DNA of 50,895 nucleotides, from positions 1 through 50,895 of the forward strand of contig USDD01000003.1 in NCBI GenBank assembly GCA_900553265.1. The letters are read 5' to 3'. Below are positions 33,001-39,272 of this stretch, one piece after another (position 1 is the first letter of the stretch; each line of letters begins with the position of its first letter). Source of the DNA: an uncultured Eubacteriales bacterium. Lineage in GTDB: Bacteria > Bacillota > Clostridia > Christensenellales > Aristaeellaceae. A model generated the notes under the pieces. The model saw only the letters and a list, made by a program, of their open reading frames with translations. It was not told the DNA's origin and ran no database searches. The position numbers and the translations under genes were made by a program.

Positions 33001-35409
33001 CTCGAGGCCGTCGGGCTTGACCAGATTTTCCAGCGTCTCCAGCGCCTCGCTGAAGTCCGCCTCGCCGTCGCCGCTGGCCACGGCCACTTCCAGCTTGACC
33101 CTCGTGGTGGAGGCCAGCCGGAGGGAAGCGTCGATCCAGATGCCGCCGGCCTTCACGTCCACGTCCACTTCGACCTTTTCGGTGAAGGACATGGACGGCG
33201 TGACGGTCATGATCGTCTTCGCCCCGTTCGACAGCGCGATGGTCAGGCTGACGGTCACGCCCGCCGTCACGGAATTGCCGGAAACGCTGATGACCGGCGA
33301 AACCTCGACCTTGCCGGGCTTCGCGGTCATTGCCGTCAGCGCATAGGTTCCCTCTCCATAGAGCGCGTCCAGCTTGTCCTGCGTGTCCTGCGAGGTCATT
33401 ACGGTGACTAGCATCTGGGCGCGCAACTCGTCGTTGCCGCGAATCTGCGCGGACACCGCACGCTCGATCTGCTCAATGTCCTCTTCGTCCAGAACCTCTT
33501 CGAGATCGACCTTGCGCGTCGTGTTCACGTCCAGATCCGCCATATAGTCCACGGGATTGGCGTTCAGGAAACGAATGGCAAGGCCGTCGTCGGCCGCTTC
33601 CGATGAAACGACCTGAATGAACATGACATAGCCGTCGAACGAGCCCTCCGTCCAGCGGTCGATGTTCTTCTCGTCCGGGTCGATGCTGCCGTCGTAGAAG
33701 CAGACGATCTCGTCCGTTTCAAAGCTGCTGTCGCCGGTGTACAGCAGGGTACCGGGGACGTTTTCGCCGTCCTCGTTCTCCGTCACCAGCTCCAGCGAAG
33801 CCATGTCGTCCCAGAGCAGATACTGAATGTCGTCGCGGAAGATGACCGTTTCCACCTGCTCGCGATAGACGCTCACCAGCAGTGTGTCGACGGTTTCGTC
33901 GTAATCCATAAAGCGCAGGCCCTCGCCCAGTACAATGGTGAAGCTGGAGCCGGGCTCAAAGCCGCGCTGTCCGTCCTGCTCATAGGTGTCGCCGTACAGG
34001 GCAAAGCCGTCTCCGGTGCGCTCCATGCGCACGGCGGGCTCGGTAACGCCGCTGCCGGCTTCGATGGAGATCAGCTTCTCCACAGACTGCGCGTCCATGT
34101 CCTCCGGCGCGACGATCTCAATGGCCGACAGCCAGTCCGCGTCGTTCAGCTCGGCTGCGTTGGACTGGCGGGTCTCCTCCTCCGCCTCGTCGGGGTTGAA
34201 CATGGCGTACAGCGTCATATCCTGAGTGATCGGATCCGTATAGCCGAAGCTCTGCTCGCAGGCCTCGTCGAGGAACCAGCCGCAGAAGGCGCTGCCGTCC
34301 ATGGACGTGTAGATCTGATCCACCGGCTTGCTCAGCAGATACTCGCCCTTGGCAAAGACCAGCGGCGCAAGCTCGGTTCCGCCCATGGTGTCAAATGTAA
34401 CCGTCACGCAGTCGTCCGGATCGACAAAGCGCGCGTAGAGCGTCATCTGCCGGTCGACCAGCATCAGCGTGGAGCAGGGAACTGTGTAATCCGCGTCCTC
34501 GTACCACGCCGTGAAAACCTTGCCCTCGCAGGTGGTTTCAATGGCAGAAAAATCGATGATGCCGCCGGGCAGCACGGTCAGCGGTTCGACCGGCGTGCCC
34601 TCCGTCACAAAGCTGACGACATAGCGGGACAGCACCAGCACGTCGTCCGTGCCCGGCTCAATGGAGCGCTCCTCGCCGTCGGGATCGGCGACAGTGATGG
34701 CGCTCTTCGTCTCGTTCTGAATCGTGCAGGTGGCCCGGACGGTCAGCTTCCGTGCCTCGCCCTGCACATGCACGACGCCCAGGGCCATGCTGCCCTCCAG
34801 CGCCACGCTCCCGCCCCGGCGAATCAGCACCTCGCCGATCTTCGTCTCGCTGTCGCCGCGAAGCGTCACGTCCTGATCCGTGTCGATGACGACGGTTTCG
34901 ATCTCCGTGCCGCTGAGCGCCAGCTCGGCCGCGCCGGTGATGGGCAGCTTGTCTGCGTTCACGGCGTTGATCTCCGCCCGCGCGCCGTCGGCAAAGACCA
35001 GCCGCTTCGCGGTCAGAGAGCCGATCTGCTCCGCCTGCCCGGTGACGTACAGATTGGGATTTTCCAGCCGACGAGCCGCGGACAGCGATTCGTCGCCGTC
35101 AATCACCGCGCCGAACACCCTGGACAGCAGCGTCTGCATCTGCTCTGCGGACACCTCGTCCTGCGGCGCAACGTCCGCCTCCAGATAGTTCCATTCTTTC
35201 AGTGCGTTCAGCGCGTTTCCCGGGTACTCGCCCAGCAGGCCGCAGACGTACTCCGCCGCATCCTGCCAGGTCTTTACGCCGGAGACGAGCATCGGCGTCG
35301 CCCCGGCCGTCTCGGCCAGCGCCGGAAGCTGGATTCCCGTCGCAAAGAGCGCAAAGCACAGGATAAGTGAAATTACGCTCCTGCCGAATTGGATGAATTT
35401 GCCCTTCAT
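27058..35409 (-). CDS. Giant secreted multi-repeat surface protein (2783 aa)
   Basis: Signal peptide about 1-30 (SVISLILCFALFATGIQLPA, cleaved near ALA-E). Approximate layout: a short parallel-beta-like region (150-250); two InlB/Listeria-Bacteroides type repeats (263-405) with FxGWxxD patterns; a region of unknown fold that includes an unusual alternating amphipathic stretch (about 826-1006); at least four more InlB-type repeats (1456-1845; GWYADEAC, GWYTSAAC); Ig/MBG-like modules (1850-2475); an unrecognised domain beginning VYVQCGTADG (2476-2660); and a TEPT low-complexity tail (about 2673-2753). No LPXTG signal, SLH domain or C-terminal membrane segment is present, so retention at the surface is unexplained. 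The start at 35409 is chosen over 35511 because AGGAGG lies just ahead and the signal peptide begins there. It is coupled to the subtilase gene. Confidence 0.85.
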   Translation of the reverse strand: MKGKFIQFGRSVISLILCFALFATGIQLPALAETAGATPMLVSGVKTWQDAAEYVCGLLGEYPGNALNALKEWNYLEADVAPQDEVSAEQMQTLLSRVFGAVIDGDESLSAARRLENPNLYVTGQAEQIGSLTAKRLVFADGARAEINAVNADKLPITGAAELALSGTEIETVVIDTDQDVTLRGDSETKIGEVLIRRGGSVALEGSMALGVVHVQGEARKLTVRATCTIQNETKSAITVADPDGEERSIEPGTDDVLVLSRYVVSFVTEGTPVEPLTVLPGGIIDFSAIETTCEGKVFTAWYEDADYTVPCSTLMLVDRQMTLYARFVDPDDCVTVTFDTMGGTELAPLVFAKGEYLLSKPVDQIYTSMDGSAFCGWFLDEACEQSFGYTDPITQDMTLYAMFNPDEAEEETRQSNAAELNDADWLSAIEIVAPEDMDAQSVEKLISIEAGSGVTEPAVRMERTGDGFALYGDTYEQDGQRGFEPGSSFTIVLGEGLRFMDYDETVDTLLVSVYREQVETVIFRDDIQYLLWDDMASLELVTENEDGENVPGTLLYTGDSSFETDEIVCFYDGSIDPDEKNIDRWTEGSFDGYVMFIQVVSSEAADDGLAIRFLNANPVDYMADLDVNTTRKVDLEEVLDEEDIEQIERAVSAQIRGNDELRAQMLVTVMTSQDTQDKLDALYGEGTYALTAMTAKPGKVEVSPVISVSGNSVTAGVTVSLTIALSNGAKTIMTVTPSMSFTEKVEVDVDVKAGGIWIDASLRLASTTRVKLEVAVASGDGEADFSEALETLENLVKPDGLEGDYQQAVDGIMQTMQSIVETELSYVDLFEVPLLVIIVDFYGIVALTAELDLVGQIGVLATFGMELVVEGGQKVGFKYDFKKMEGGSYKEKLKTRVENHVYLVGKIGVRIGLRLKLGVTLCVIAKAQIVGSIMAYAELTGMFFLNTSLLSGNSSYVGALYFEVGLDASVDLSLKADFILFSIGTSWNIWSERWPLYSTSVSSRLRYMDEEPLRAQWEQQVLLADHRASFGFATIPMRDYRLMDGSCRTTQTLPQAEDSKITLSIRNMTVNGELLAADDPRNALFEFGRLEEDRLPGYIYLNEKIAAEYGCETVELDLAVSYLDDSPSALVKKQELEFHLSRQCTLSTTTVDMKVMLYDECAHLWGLENARWDGEIVHEESFSATHMVGGLFEPTATAEVDLSGIRQKAFGKAAGLKDGTIGWAGVQGGLIQYSNPKVSAFCYLSLDNDTLRYDVRPETEEYGLTFYLYARRFEINPEDPTDSTVTYVLRYSGDPTTRFYTTGTENGERLYFTASEDGTWTLKASRAAFDGSAREIMMALESGEEIAAGLSVTGREYSRRNTLDLNDSAYALAVVPGEGIEGFEATSPEGLDLRSIAPGTRVELDIVCDETHRNVLPVFEVPTTISYSLTDNHLSFVMPAMDVTLMLSASRLHTVQWLYNVPGFDIYKTEEVAENETIRRPGDPAIEGLTFRGWYADEACTVPYEFETAPTQAVSVYADWTVDVTVDFCGPSGRALFRLSEFETKPVFEGDTEEDVYARFTFSTLRMDGKMPEIVLPNHPGHAFMGWYTSADFSGEAVNFDTLTLKRGLKLYALWAKVINVDYYVNHDGIAESYYTGTELKGYPLMDVPENPAREHYSFAGWYTSAACTPNTAFDPASDRLEADAKLYAGWKPVEYAIRYDLGGGENNAANPAAYTVESADIKLASPTRTGYEFIGWTAGEDGERTPEMVIAHGSSGDLSLTAHWEPVVYTIAYNVRHGEASSENPTTYTIESGDIALTAPKSYNDSYIFVGWIGEGMTEPAIDLTIPSGSTGDRVYTAQWQTEDPAAQILMGALDSIPDATTVPLESFTEGGDGEPTITRLVDEAIRGGASVDYMEALKHTETLAGDPVETDLVYVYTYNVKVAYTDDDGQTIEDEITVTLTVTKKIPVLTAPTAARLLYGQSLAESELTGGAAMDGETAVDGTFTWVDSTLVPKGRENGSVLYDVAFTPDAENSAIYAPAQISIPVYTQTKLKVSITAEDRVYMPGDVSATGSYQLCDADDESIAIDGVVLAGGEYAFADENAGADKTVVFSGYALSAEDSADYVLGNTAASALAAIAKAEPTVTITQAPALTYQDSLRDHSVDGQGEWNGTIVPGTMQWVFDAEHPDTVTAAGDGEYKLEFVPDDTANYVSVIVTPTFTAGKREIAKPEIPAQTYAGRLLQAAVAQSSRYTVTDDSYTDAGTHYVTLTLTDADNTRWPDGDAAATTVPFVINRARLTRTGTLTLGNIAYGQKFLTGVTHTSAMGEGKVANEAIIGPVMKIDGGETVVTGNWEWLEKSGVTDVWCNAGTYELTARFTPTSVSADNYEPYEETFTVTVEKSTPTVAGTLTSTLNQTDGTARLPLALAKINSNSAAARNPNAAFAGANGNVQGTWAWEDEKVIPTESGKAYNVKFIPSDSRNYNQALYSATVTLTLFDSVYVQCGTADGTTGTGFSTGASYRYVSYGSYEIDSRSSANFNMGIMGSTASLGSKYLHSTNSKYKGCMPLGVFVNGEFAINEGDGFTKVISGTHFFCNGDFTALGFQNEANGDYCTVDVAWTNGAPETLNLIFNLNKMIPLSKLTCYYVGGLSTVAGDYSKMGYRLTVNGKTYDKEPGSDTINVSSLRNAAAMAAEPTLEPTIEPTTEPTIEPTTEPTAEPTAEPTTEPTTEPTTEPTAEPTAELTTEPTAEATTEPTPKTTTESTTEPTAESTAAVTAAPVVEPTSSQDAPPAPAEEGDSEGE
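27150..27390. repeat. TEPT low-complexity codon repeat
   Basis: Imperfect 12-bp units (GGTCGGCTCGGT-like on the plus strand) encode Glu-Pro-Thr-Thr/Ala/Ile repeats at the C-terminus of the giant protein. The composition resembles the PSTE tract at 20015-20250. It is a likely cell-wall-spanning spacer and an assembly-collapse hotspot. Confidence 0.82.
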
Positions 35410-35498
35410 TCTTCGTCCTCCTGTTTGGTCTGACAATCGCTGTCCATTGCAAAGGGAACATACTCTGATATGCAAAACCGCGCCGTCCGCATGCTCAA

Positions 35499-35651
35499 GG
35501 GAACACCGCACAAATGAGGCGGTTGGCCGGCGAATGGTTTTTCGTCAGATGCAAATTCCGAAGGTTTACTGGAGGGTAATCGAGGAATCTGCATGCCGCA
35601 GATGGCGGAAAAGGCAGAGCCAGACGCACCGCCGAATTGTGCGGCGTTGCC
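35499..35651. mobile_element. MITE-like element, full copy A (153 bp)
   Basis: Ends are GGGAACACCGCACAA (35499-35513) and TTGTGCGGCGTTGCC (35637-35651), imperfect 15-bp terminal inverted repeats. Outside the ends, TCAA and TTAA resemble an extended TTAAGGCAAC terminus. It is nearly identical to copy B at 49512-49671 apart from a 6-bp GCAAAT unit, one extra base and a few substitutions. It encodes no protein, so it is non-autonomous. It sits about 90 bp upstream of the giant protein's start and 45 bp beyond the stop of the TetR gene. Confidence 0.82.
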
Positions 35652-35696
35652 TTAAGCACAGATTTGCGAACTTCGGCGGCAAATTTTCCAGCGTCT

Positions 35697-36407
35697 TCAA
35701 TCAGCGGCGTCCGTTTTTATGCGGAGAGCTTCCTCCACTTCCTGCAGCGAAAACTCATAATGCATGGCCAGCGCCTTGAACAGCTGCTGCATCACCTGTT
35801 CGGAAATGGCGCGGATATCCAGCCCCTCCACAAAGCGCAGCGCCCGTTCCCGCTCGTCTGCCGGAACGCGATACACGCTCAGCGTCATGGTGAGAAACAG
35901 CCGAATCTTCTTCTCCAGCGTCAGCGTTTCATCACAGGGATGCGCCATGTAGCCGCGCATGACGCTGCTCGAGCCAATATCCATTTCATAAAAATCGCGC
36001 TGCGTCAGCTCTGGCTGATAGGGCCCGAAGATCTGATACAGCTCCTTCGCCGTCTCCCGAAGGATATACTCGTAGGCTTCCCTCTGGCTGTAGGCTTCGA
36101 TATAGATTTCCCGCAGGTTTTCGTTCAGCTCCGTCAGCGTCAGCTGAATCGCCGTCTCCACCGCGTAGACGCAGACCGGCGGCAGCTGAGTTCCCGACGC
36201 GCCGCGGGCCATGGCGAACTGGTTGGCGAACATGAATTCCACCAGCTCGGTCAGCACGCCGTCCTTCGCCCGGAAGATGTTCTGAAAGGAGCTGTAGGAC
36301 ACGCCGGCCTTGTCGATGATTTCCGCCAGCGTGGTTTTCTTGTAGCCCTTCTCCAGAAACAGCTTCACGCACACCGTCAGGATCCGCTTTTTCGTCGGCA
36401 GACTCAC
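35697..36407 (-). CDS. TetR/AcrR-family transcriptional regulator
   Basis: A 236-aa repressor-type protein. The N-terminal helix-turn-helix runs about residues 8-52 (RILTVCVKLFLEKGYKKTTL, then EIIDKAGVSYSSFQNIFRAK). The C-terminal ligand and dimer domain has no recognisable ligand signature. The start is a GTG at 36407; the nearest AGGGAGG lies about 24 bases upstream, so the exact start is uncertain. A near-perfect palindrome (36444-36459) sits right after its -10 box, suggesting autoregulation. It is divergent from the ABC-F gene, whose promoter is 120 bp away and has its own elements. Its other targets are not evident. Confidence 0.85.
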   Translation of the reverse strand: MSLPTKKRILTVCVKLFLEKGYKKTTLAEIIDKAGVSYSSFQNIFRAKDGVLTELVEFMFANQFAMARGASGTQLPPVCVYAVETAIQLTLTELNENLREIYIEAYSQREAYEYILRETAKELYQIFGPYQPELTQRDFYEMDIGSSSVMRGYMAHPCDETLTLEKKIRLFLTMTLSVYRVPADERERALRFVEGLDIRAISEQVMQQLFKALAMHYEFSLQEVEEALRIKTDAAD

Positions 36408-36443
36408 ATTGGTCAGAGTGATGGAAAGCGCCTCCCTTTCTGT

Positions 36444-36459
36444 TTGGTGTATACGCCAA
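36444..36459. promoter_or_regulatory. Probable TetR operator
   Basis: TTGGTGTATACGCCAA is a 16-bp palindrome with one mismatched pair (T/G at positions 5 and 12). It lies immediately downstream of the -10 element (36461-36466, minus strand), overlapping the expected start of transcription. A bound repressor there would block initiation. Confidence 0.65.
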
Positions 36460-36460
36460 T

Positions 36461-36489
36461 ATTATATCACACAGGCAGGGCAAACGCAA
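36461..36489 (-). promoter_or_regulatory. Promoter of the TetR-family gene
   Basis: On the minus strand, TTGCGT (36489-36484), 17-bp spacer, TATAAT (36466-36461). The -10 is perfect and the -35 weak. The palindromic operator follows directly. Confidence 0.65.
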
Positions 36490-36578
36490 TAGAAGCGCGT
36501 TCATTCTCAATGTTATTTTTACAAGAGCGCAACAGTAACGCCGTATGCTCCGGTTTTTCGTTTTTAACTCTCCCCTCC

Positions 36579-36607
36579 TTGCCCTTTTCGCCCTTCGGCG
36601 CTATAAT
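36579..36607 (+). promoter_or_regulatory. SigA promoter of the ABC-F gene
   Basis: TTGCCC (36579-36584), 17-bp spacer, TATAAT (36602-36607). It is followed within 27 bp by the ATG and its ribosome site GGAGGGA, so the leader is very short and contains no attenuator. Confidence 0.72.
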
Positions 36608-36633
36608 AAAGCCAGATAAATGGAGGGACGACT

Positions 36634-38421
36634 ATGCTGCTGACCGCGGAAAATCTCCACAAGAATTACGGCATGAAGCCGCTCTTGAGCGGCGTTTCGC
36701 TCTATCTCAGCGCCGGCGAGCGCGTTGGCCTGATCGGCGTGAACGGCACGGGCAAGAGCACGCTTCTGAAGATACTGGCCGGCGTCGAGGAACCGGACTC
36801 GGGCCGCGTGACGCGCGACCCCAACGTGCAGATCTCGTATCTGCCGCAGGTGCCGGTCATGGACGACAATCTGACCGTGCTGGAGCAGGTATTCGCCGGG
36901 CATCCCGCGGAATTCCGCGCGCTGAACGAGTACGAGGCCAAGAGCATCCTGAGCAGGCTGGGCATTTCCGACTTCGACCAGAAAATCGGCGCACTCTCGG
37001 GCGGGCAGCGCAAGCGCGTGGCGCTGGCCACAGTGTTCGTCCATCCCGCCGACGTACTGATTCTCGACGAGCCCACCAACCATCTCGACGCGGAAATGGT
37101 GGCGTGGCTGGAGCAGAAGCTGGCGCGTTTCACCGGCGGACTCGTCATGGTCACGCACGACCGCTATTTTCTCGAAAACGTGGTCACGCGCATCGCCGAG
37201 CTCTCCCGGGGCGAGCTGTTCCTCTACGAGGCCAACTATTCCAAATACCTCGCGCTGAAGGCTCAGCGGCTGGAGATGGCCCAGGCCTCCGAGCGCAAGC
37301 GGCAGGCGCTGCTGCGCAGAGAGACCGAGTGGATCCAGCGCGGCTGCCGAGCGCGGAGCACCAAGTCCACCGAGCGCATCGCCCGCTATGAGGCGCTGAA
37401 GGCTCAGGACGCGCCGCCCGCGGAGGAGAACCTGTCCATGGCCGCCGCGGCCTCCCGGCTGGGGCGCAAGACGGTGGAGCTGTCCCACGTCACCAAGTCC
37501 TTCGGCGGCCGCACCGTCGTCCGCGATTTTTCCTATACCATTCTGCGCGACGACCGCGTGGGCGTGATCGGCCGCAACGGCGCGGGCAAGTCCACGCTGC
37601 TGAACCTGATCTCCGGCCGGCTCGCGCCGGATTCGGGCACGGTGGACTTCGGCGGCACGGTGCGCATCGGCTATTTCACCCAGGAGGGCCGCGAGCTGGA
37701 TCCCGATCAGCGCCCCTACGACTACATCCACGAAATCGCCTCGGAGGTGCGCACCGGCGAGGGCAGGCTCTCGGCGACGCAGATGATGGAGCGCTTCCTG
37801 TTCTCCTCGGATATGCAGTATTCCACCATCGGCCGGCTGTCCGGCGGCGAGCGGCGGCGGCTGTACCTGCTGGGCATTCTGATGAGCGCGCCCAACATCC
37901 TGCTTCTGGATGAGCCCACCAACGATCTGGACGTGGAGACGCTGACCATTCTGGAGGACTATCTGAGCGAGTTCCCGGGCGCGGTGGTGGCCGTGTCCCA
38001 CGACCGCTATTTTCTGGACAAGATCGCCCAGTCCATCCTCGAGGTGCGTCCGGACGGCGAGATTCGCCGCACCATGGGCGGCTATTCCGACTATCTGCTC
38101 CAGCGCCCCGCCGAGGACGCGCCCGCCGCGCCGAAGAAGGAAGCGTCCAGCCGGGAAAAGCGCTCCGAGCGGCCCCAGAAGCTGCGCTTCTCCTTCAGGG
38201 AGCAGCGGGAATACGAGACCATCGACGCGGACATCGCCGCGCTGGAGGCTCAGATCGCCGACTGCGACGCGGAGATGGAGCGCTGCGCCAGCGACTACGT
38301 GCGCCTTCAGGAGCTTTCGGCGCAGAAGGACGCGCTCAGCGCTCAGCTGGACGAAAAGACCGAGCGCTGGATCTATCTGAACGATCTGGCCGAGCGCATC
38401 GCCGCCCAAAATGCGCAGTGA
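36634..38421 (+). CDS. ABC-F family ATPase (Uup-like)
   Basis: Soluble tandem ABC ATPase of the ribosome-associated ABC-F type, 595 aa. Domain 1 has Walker A GVNGTGKST (35-43), signature LSGGQRKRVAL (about 121) and LILDEPTNHLD. Domain 2 has GRNGAGKST (about 312), LSGGERRRLYL (about 401) and LLLDEPTNDLD. The linker between domains is charged, and a C-terminal coiled-coil extension (about 535-595) matches Uup/YdiF-type proteins rather than the antibiotic-resistance subgroups. There are no membrane segments. The start has a close GGAGGGA site. The short leader without an attenuator argues against drug-inducible ribosome protection, though that role is not excluded. Confidence 0.88.
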   Translation: MLLTAENLHKNYGMKPLLSGVSLYLSAGERVGLIGVNGTGKSTLLKILAGVEEPDSGRVTRDPNVQISYLPQVPVMDDNLTVLEQVFAGHPAEFRALNEYEAKSILSRLGISDFDQKIGALSGGQRKRVALATVFVHPADVLILDEPTNHLDAEMVAWLEQKLARFTGGLVMVTHDRYFLENVVTRIAELSRGELFLYEANYSKYLALKAQRLEMAQASERKRQALLRRETEWIQRGCRARSTKSTERIARYEALKAQDAPPAEENLSMAAAASRLGRKTVELSHVTKSFGGRTVVRDFSYTILRDDRVGVIGRNGAGKSTLLNLISGRLAPDSGTVDFGGTVRIGYFTQEGRELDPDQRPYDYIHEIASEVRTGEGRLSATQMMERFLFSSDMQYSTIGRLSGGERRRLYLLGILMSAPNILLLDEPTNDLDVETLTILEDYLSEFPGAVVAVSHDRYFLDKIAQSILEVRPDGEIRRTMGGYSDYLLQRPAEDAPAAPKKEASSREKRSERPQKLRFSFREQREYETIDADIAALEAQIADCDAEMERCASDYVRLQELSAQKDALSAQLDEKTERWIYLNDLAERIAAQNAQ

Positions 38422-38434
38422 CGCTCCAACGCGC

Positions 38435-38463
38435 TTGCTTTCTTCACAATTCAAAACTATACT
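38435..38463 (+). promoter_or_regulatory. Promoter of yqeY
   Basis: TTGCTT (38435-38440), 17-bp spacer, TATACT (38458-38463). It lies between the ABC-F stop and the yqeY start, whose ribosome site is AAGGAGGAA. Confidence 0.65.
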
Positions 38464-38496
38464 TTAGAGTAACGAATTCTTGAAGGAGGAATCCCC

Positions 38497-38943
38497 ATGA
38501 GCAAAATCGACGTGGTTCGCAAGGCCATGATGGATGCGCTGAAGGCGGGCGACAAGCCGCGCAAGGAGGCGCTTTCGCTGCTGCTGTCCGCGCTGAAGGC
38601 CAAAAACATCGACAAGCGCGCAGATCTGACCGAGGACGAGGAAAACGCCGTGGTCTACAAGGAGATCAAGGAGGCCAAGGAGACGCTGGACACCACGCCC
38701 GCCGACCGCGCGGACATCATCGACGAGTGTAAACTGCGCATCGCCGTGTGGAGCGAGTTCGCCCCTGCCCGCATGGACGAGGACGCCATCCGCGCCGTCA
38801 TCCGCGAAACGCTGGCGGAGCTGGGCGTCGACGCGCCCACGGCCAAGGACAAGGGCAAATTGATGAAGTCGCTGATGCCCAAGCTCAACGGCAAGGCCGA
38901 GGGCCGGCTGGTCAACCAGCTGGTGGGCGAGGTGCTGAAATAA
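38497..38943 (+). CDS. yqeY: GatB/YqeY domain-containing protein
   Basis: A 148-aa cytoplasmic protein consisting of the YqeY helical domain related to the tail of GatB. Typical features are the N-terminal amphipathic helix VRKAMMDALKAGDKPRKEAL, the ELEAxRPAD-like loop (here ETLDTTPADRADIIDECKLR), and the C-terminal region DKGKLMKSLMPKLNGKAEGR. A role in charged-tRNA transactions is suggested by the GatB homology but not established. It is followed 8 bp later by the promoter of the trpS T-box unit. Confidence 0.93.
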   Translation: MSKIDVVRKAMMDALKAGDKPRKEALSLLLSALKAKNIDKRADLTEDEENAVVYKEIKEAKETLDTTPADRADIIDECKLRIAVWSEFAPARMDEDAIRAVIRETLAELGVDAPTAKDKGKLMKSLMPKLNGKAEGRLVNQLVGEVLK

Positions 38944-38950
38944 TTCGGGA

Positions 38951-38979
38951 TTGACAAACCGGGCGAAAGGCCCTATAAT
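38951..38979 (+). promoter_or_regulatory. Consensus SigA promoter of the T-box trpS unit
   Basis: TTGACA (38951-38956), 17-bp spacer, TATAAT (38974-38979), a perfect consensus. The predicted start near 38986 gives a leader of about 290 nt. Confidence 0.92.
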
Positions 38980-38989
38980 ATAGTAGAAA

Positions 38990-39238
38990 AACCGATGAGA
39001 AAGACGAGTATCGCGAATTCGACAGGGCGAAAGAGAGCCGCAGAGGGTGGAATTGCGGCGGCGCTGTCCGCGAGAATGGACTTTTGAGGGCGGCGTGAAC
39101 GCTTCTTTTTAAGCCAGTAGCTGCCGACGGGAGCCGCACCCGTTATCCGCGCGGTTCGCATCGCGCGTGCGAAAAAAGCCGATCTGGGTGGCAAACAAGC
39201 TTTCAAGCCTGTCCCGTGAACGCGGGACGGGCTTTTTT
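38990..39238 (+). promoter_or_regulatory. Tryptophan-specific T-box riboswitch
   Basis: Leader RNA that senses uncharged tRNA-Trp. Stem I starts with AAGACGAGTA (39001-39010). The AG-bulge and terminal-loop region reads AGAGAGCCG then GGGTGGAA (39032-39053). The specifier loop on the 3' side reads GAGAATGGAC, giving codon TGG at 39077-39079 followed by the usual purine. CCGTTATC (near 39138-39145) precedes the antiterminator. The T-box core GGGTGGCA (39186-39193) offers TGGC to pair with a tRNA 3' end GCCA, as expected for tRNA-Trp with discriminator G. The sequence after the core (AACAA) departs from the usual CCGCG. Uncharged tRNA should prevent the terminator at 39205-39238 from forming and switch on trpS. 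Confidence 0.9.
39205..39238 (+). terminator. T-box regulated terminator
   Basis: AAGCCTGTCCCG (39205-39216) pairs with CGGGACGGGCTT (39223-39234), including one T-G pair. The loop is TGAACG and the stem runs into a T6 tract. It is the off-state hairpin of the trpS leader. Confidence 0.9.
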
Positions 39239-39272
39239 CGCGCGAGCCAATTTTTCGCAGGAGGTTTTCTTT

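Noticed and set aside
27691..33411. A 1906-codon open frame on the plus strand, antisense to the giant protein gene
   Set aside because: It is a GC-bias shadow: arginine/histidine-rich with no recognisable domain, no ribosome site, and exactly opposite a protein with a signal peptide and known repeats.
39048..39050. TGG in GAGGGTGGAA considered as the T-box specifier codon
   Set aside because: This TGG belongs to the conserved Stem I terminal loop after AGAGAG; the specifier is the later TGG at 39077-39079 in GAGAATGGAC.
39216..39272. N-terminal extension of trpS
   Set aside because: It would be encoded by the T-box terminator; the GCAGGAGG ribosome site and family alignment place the start at 39273.
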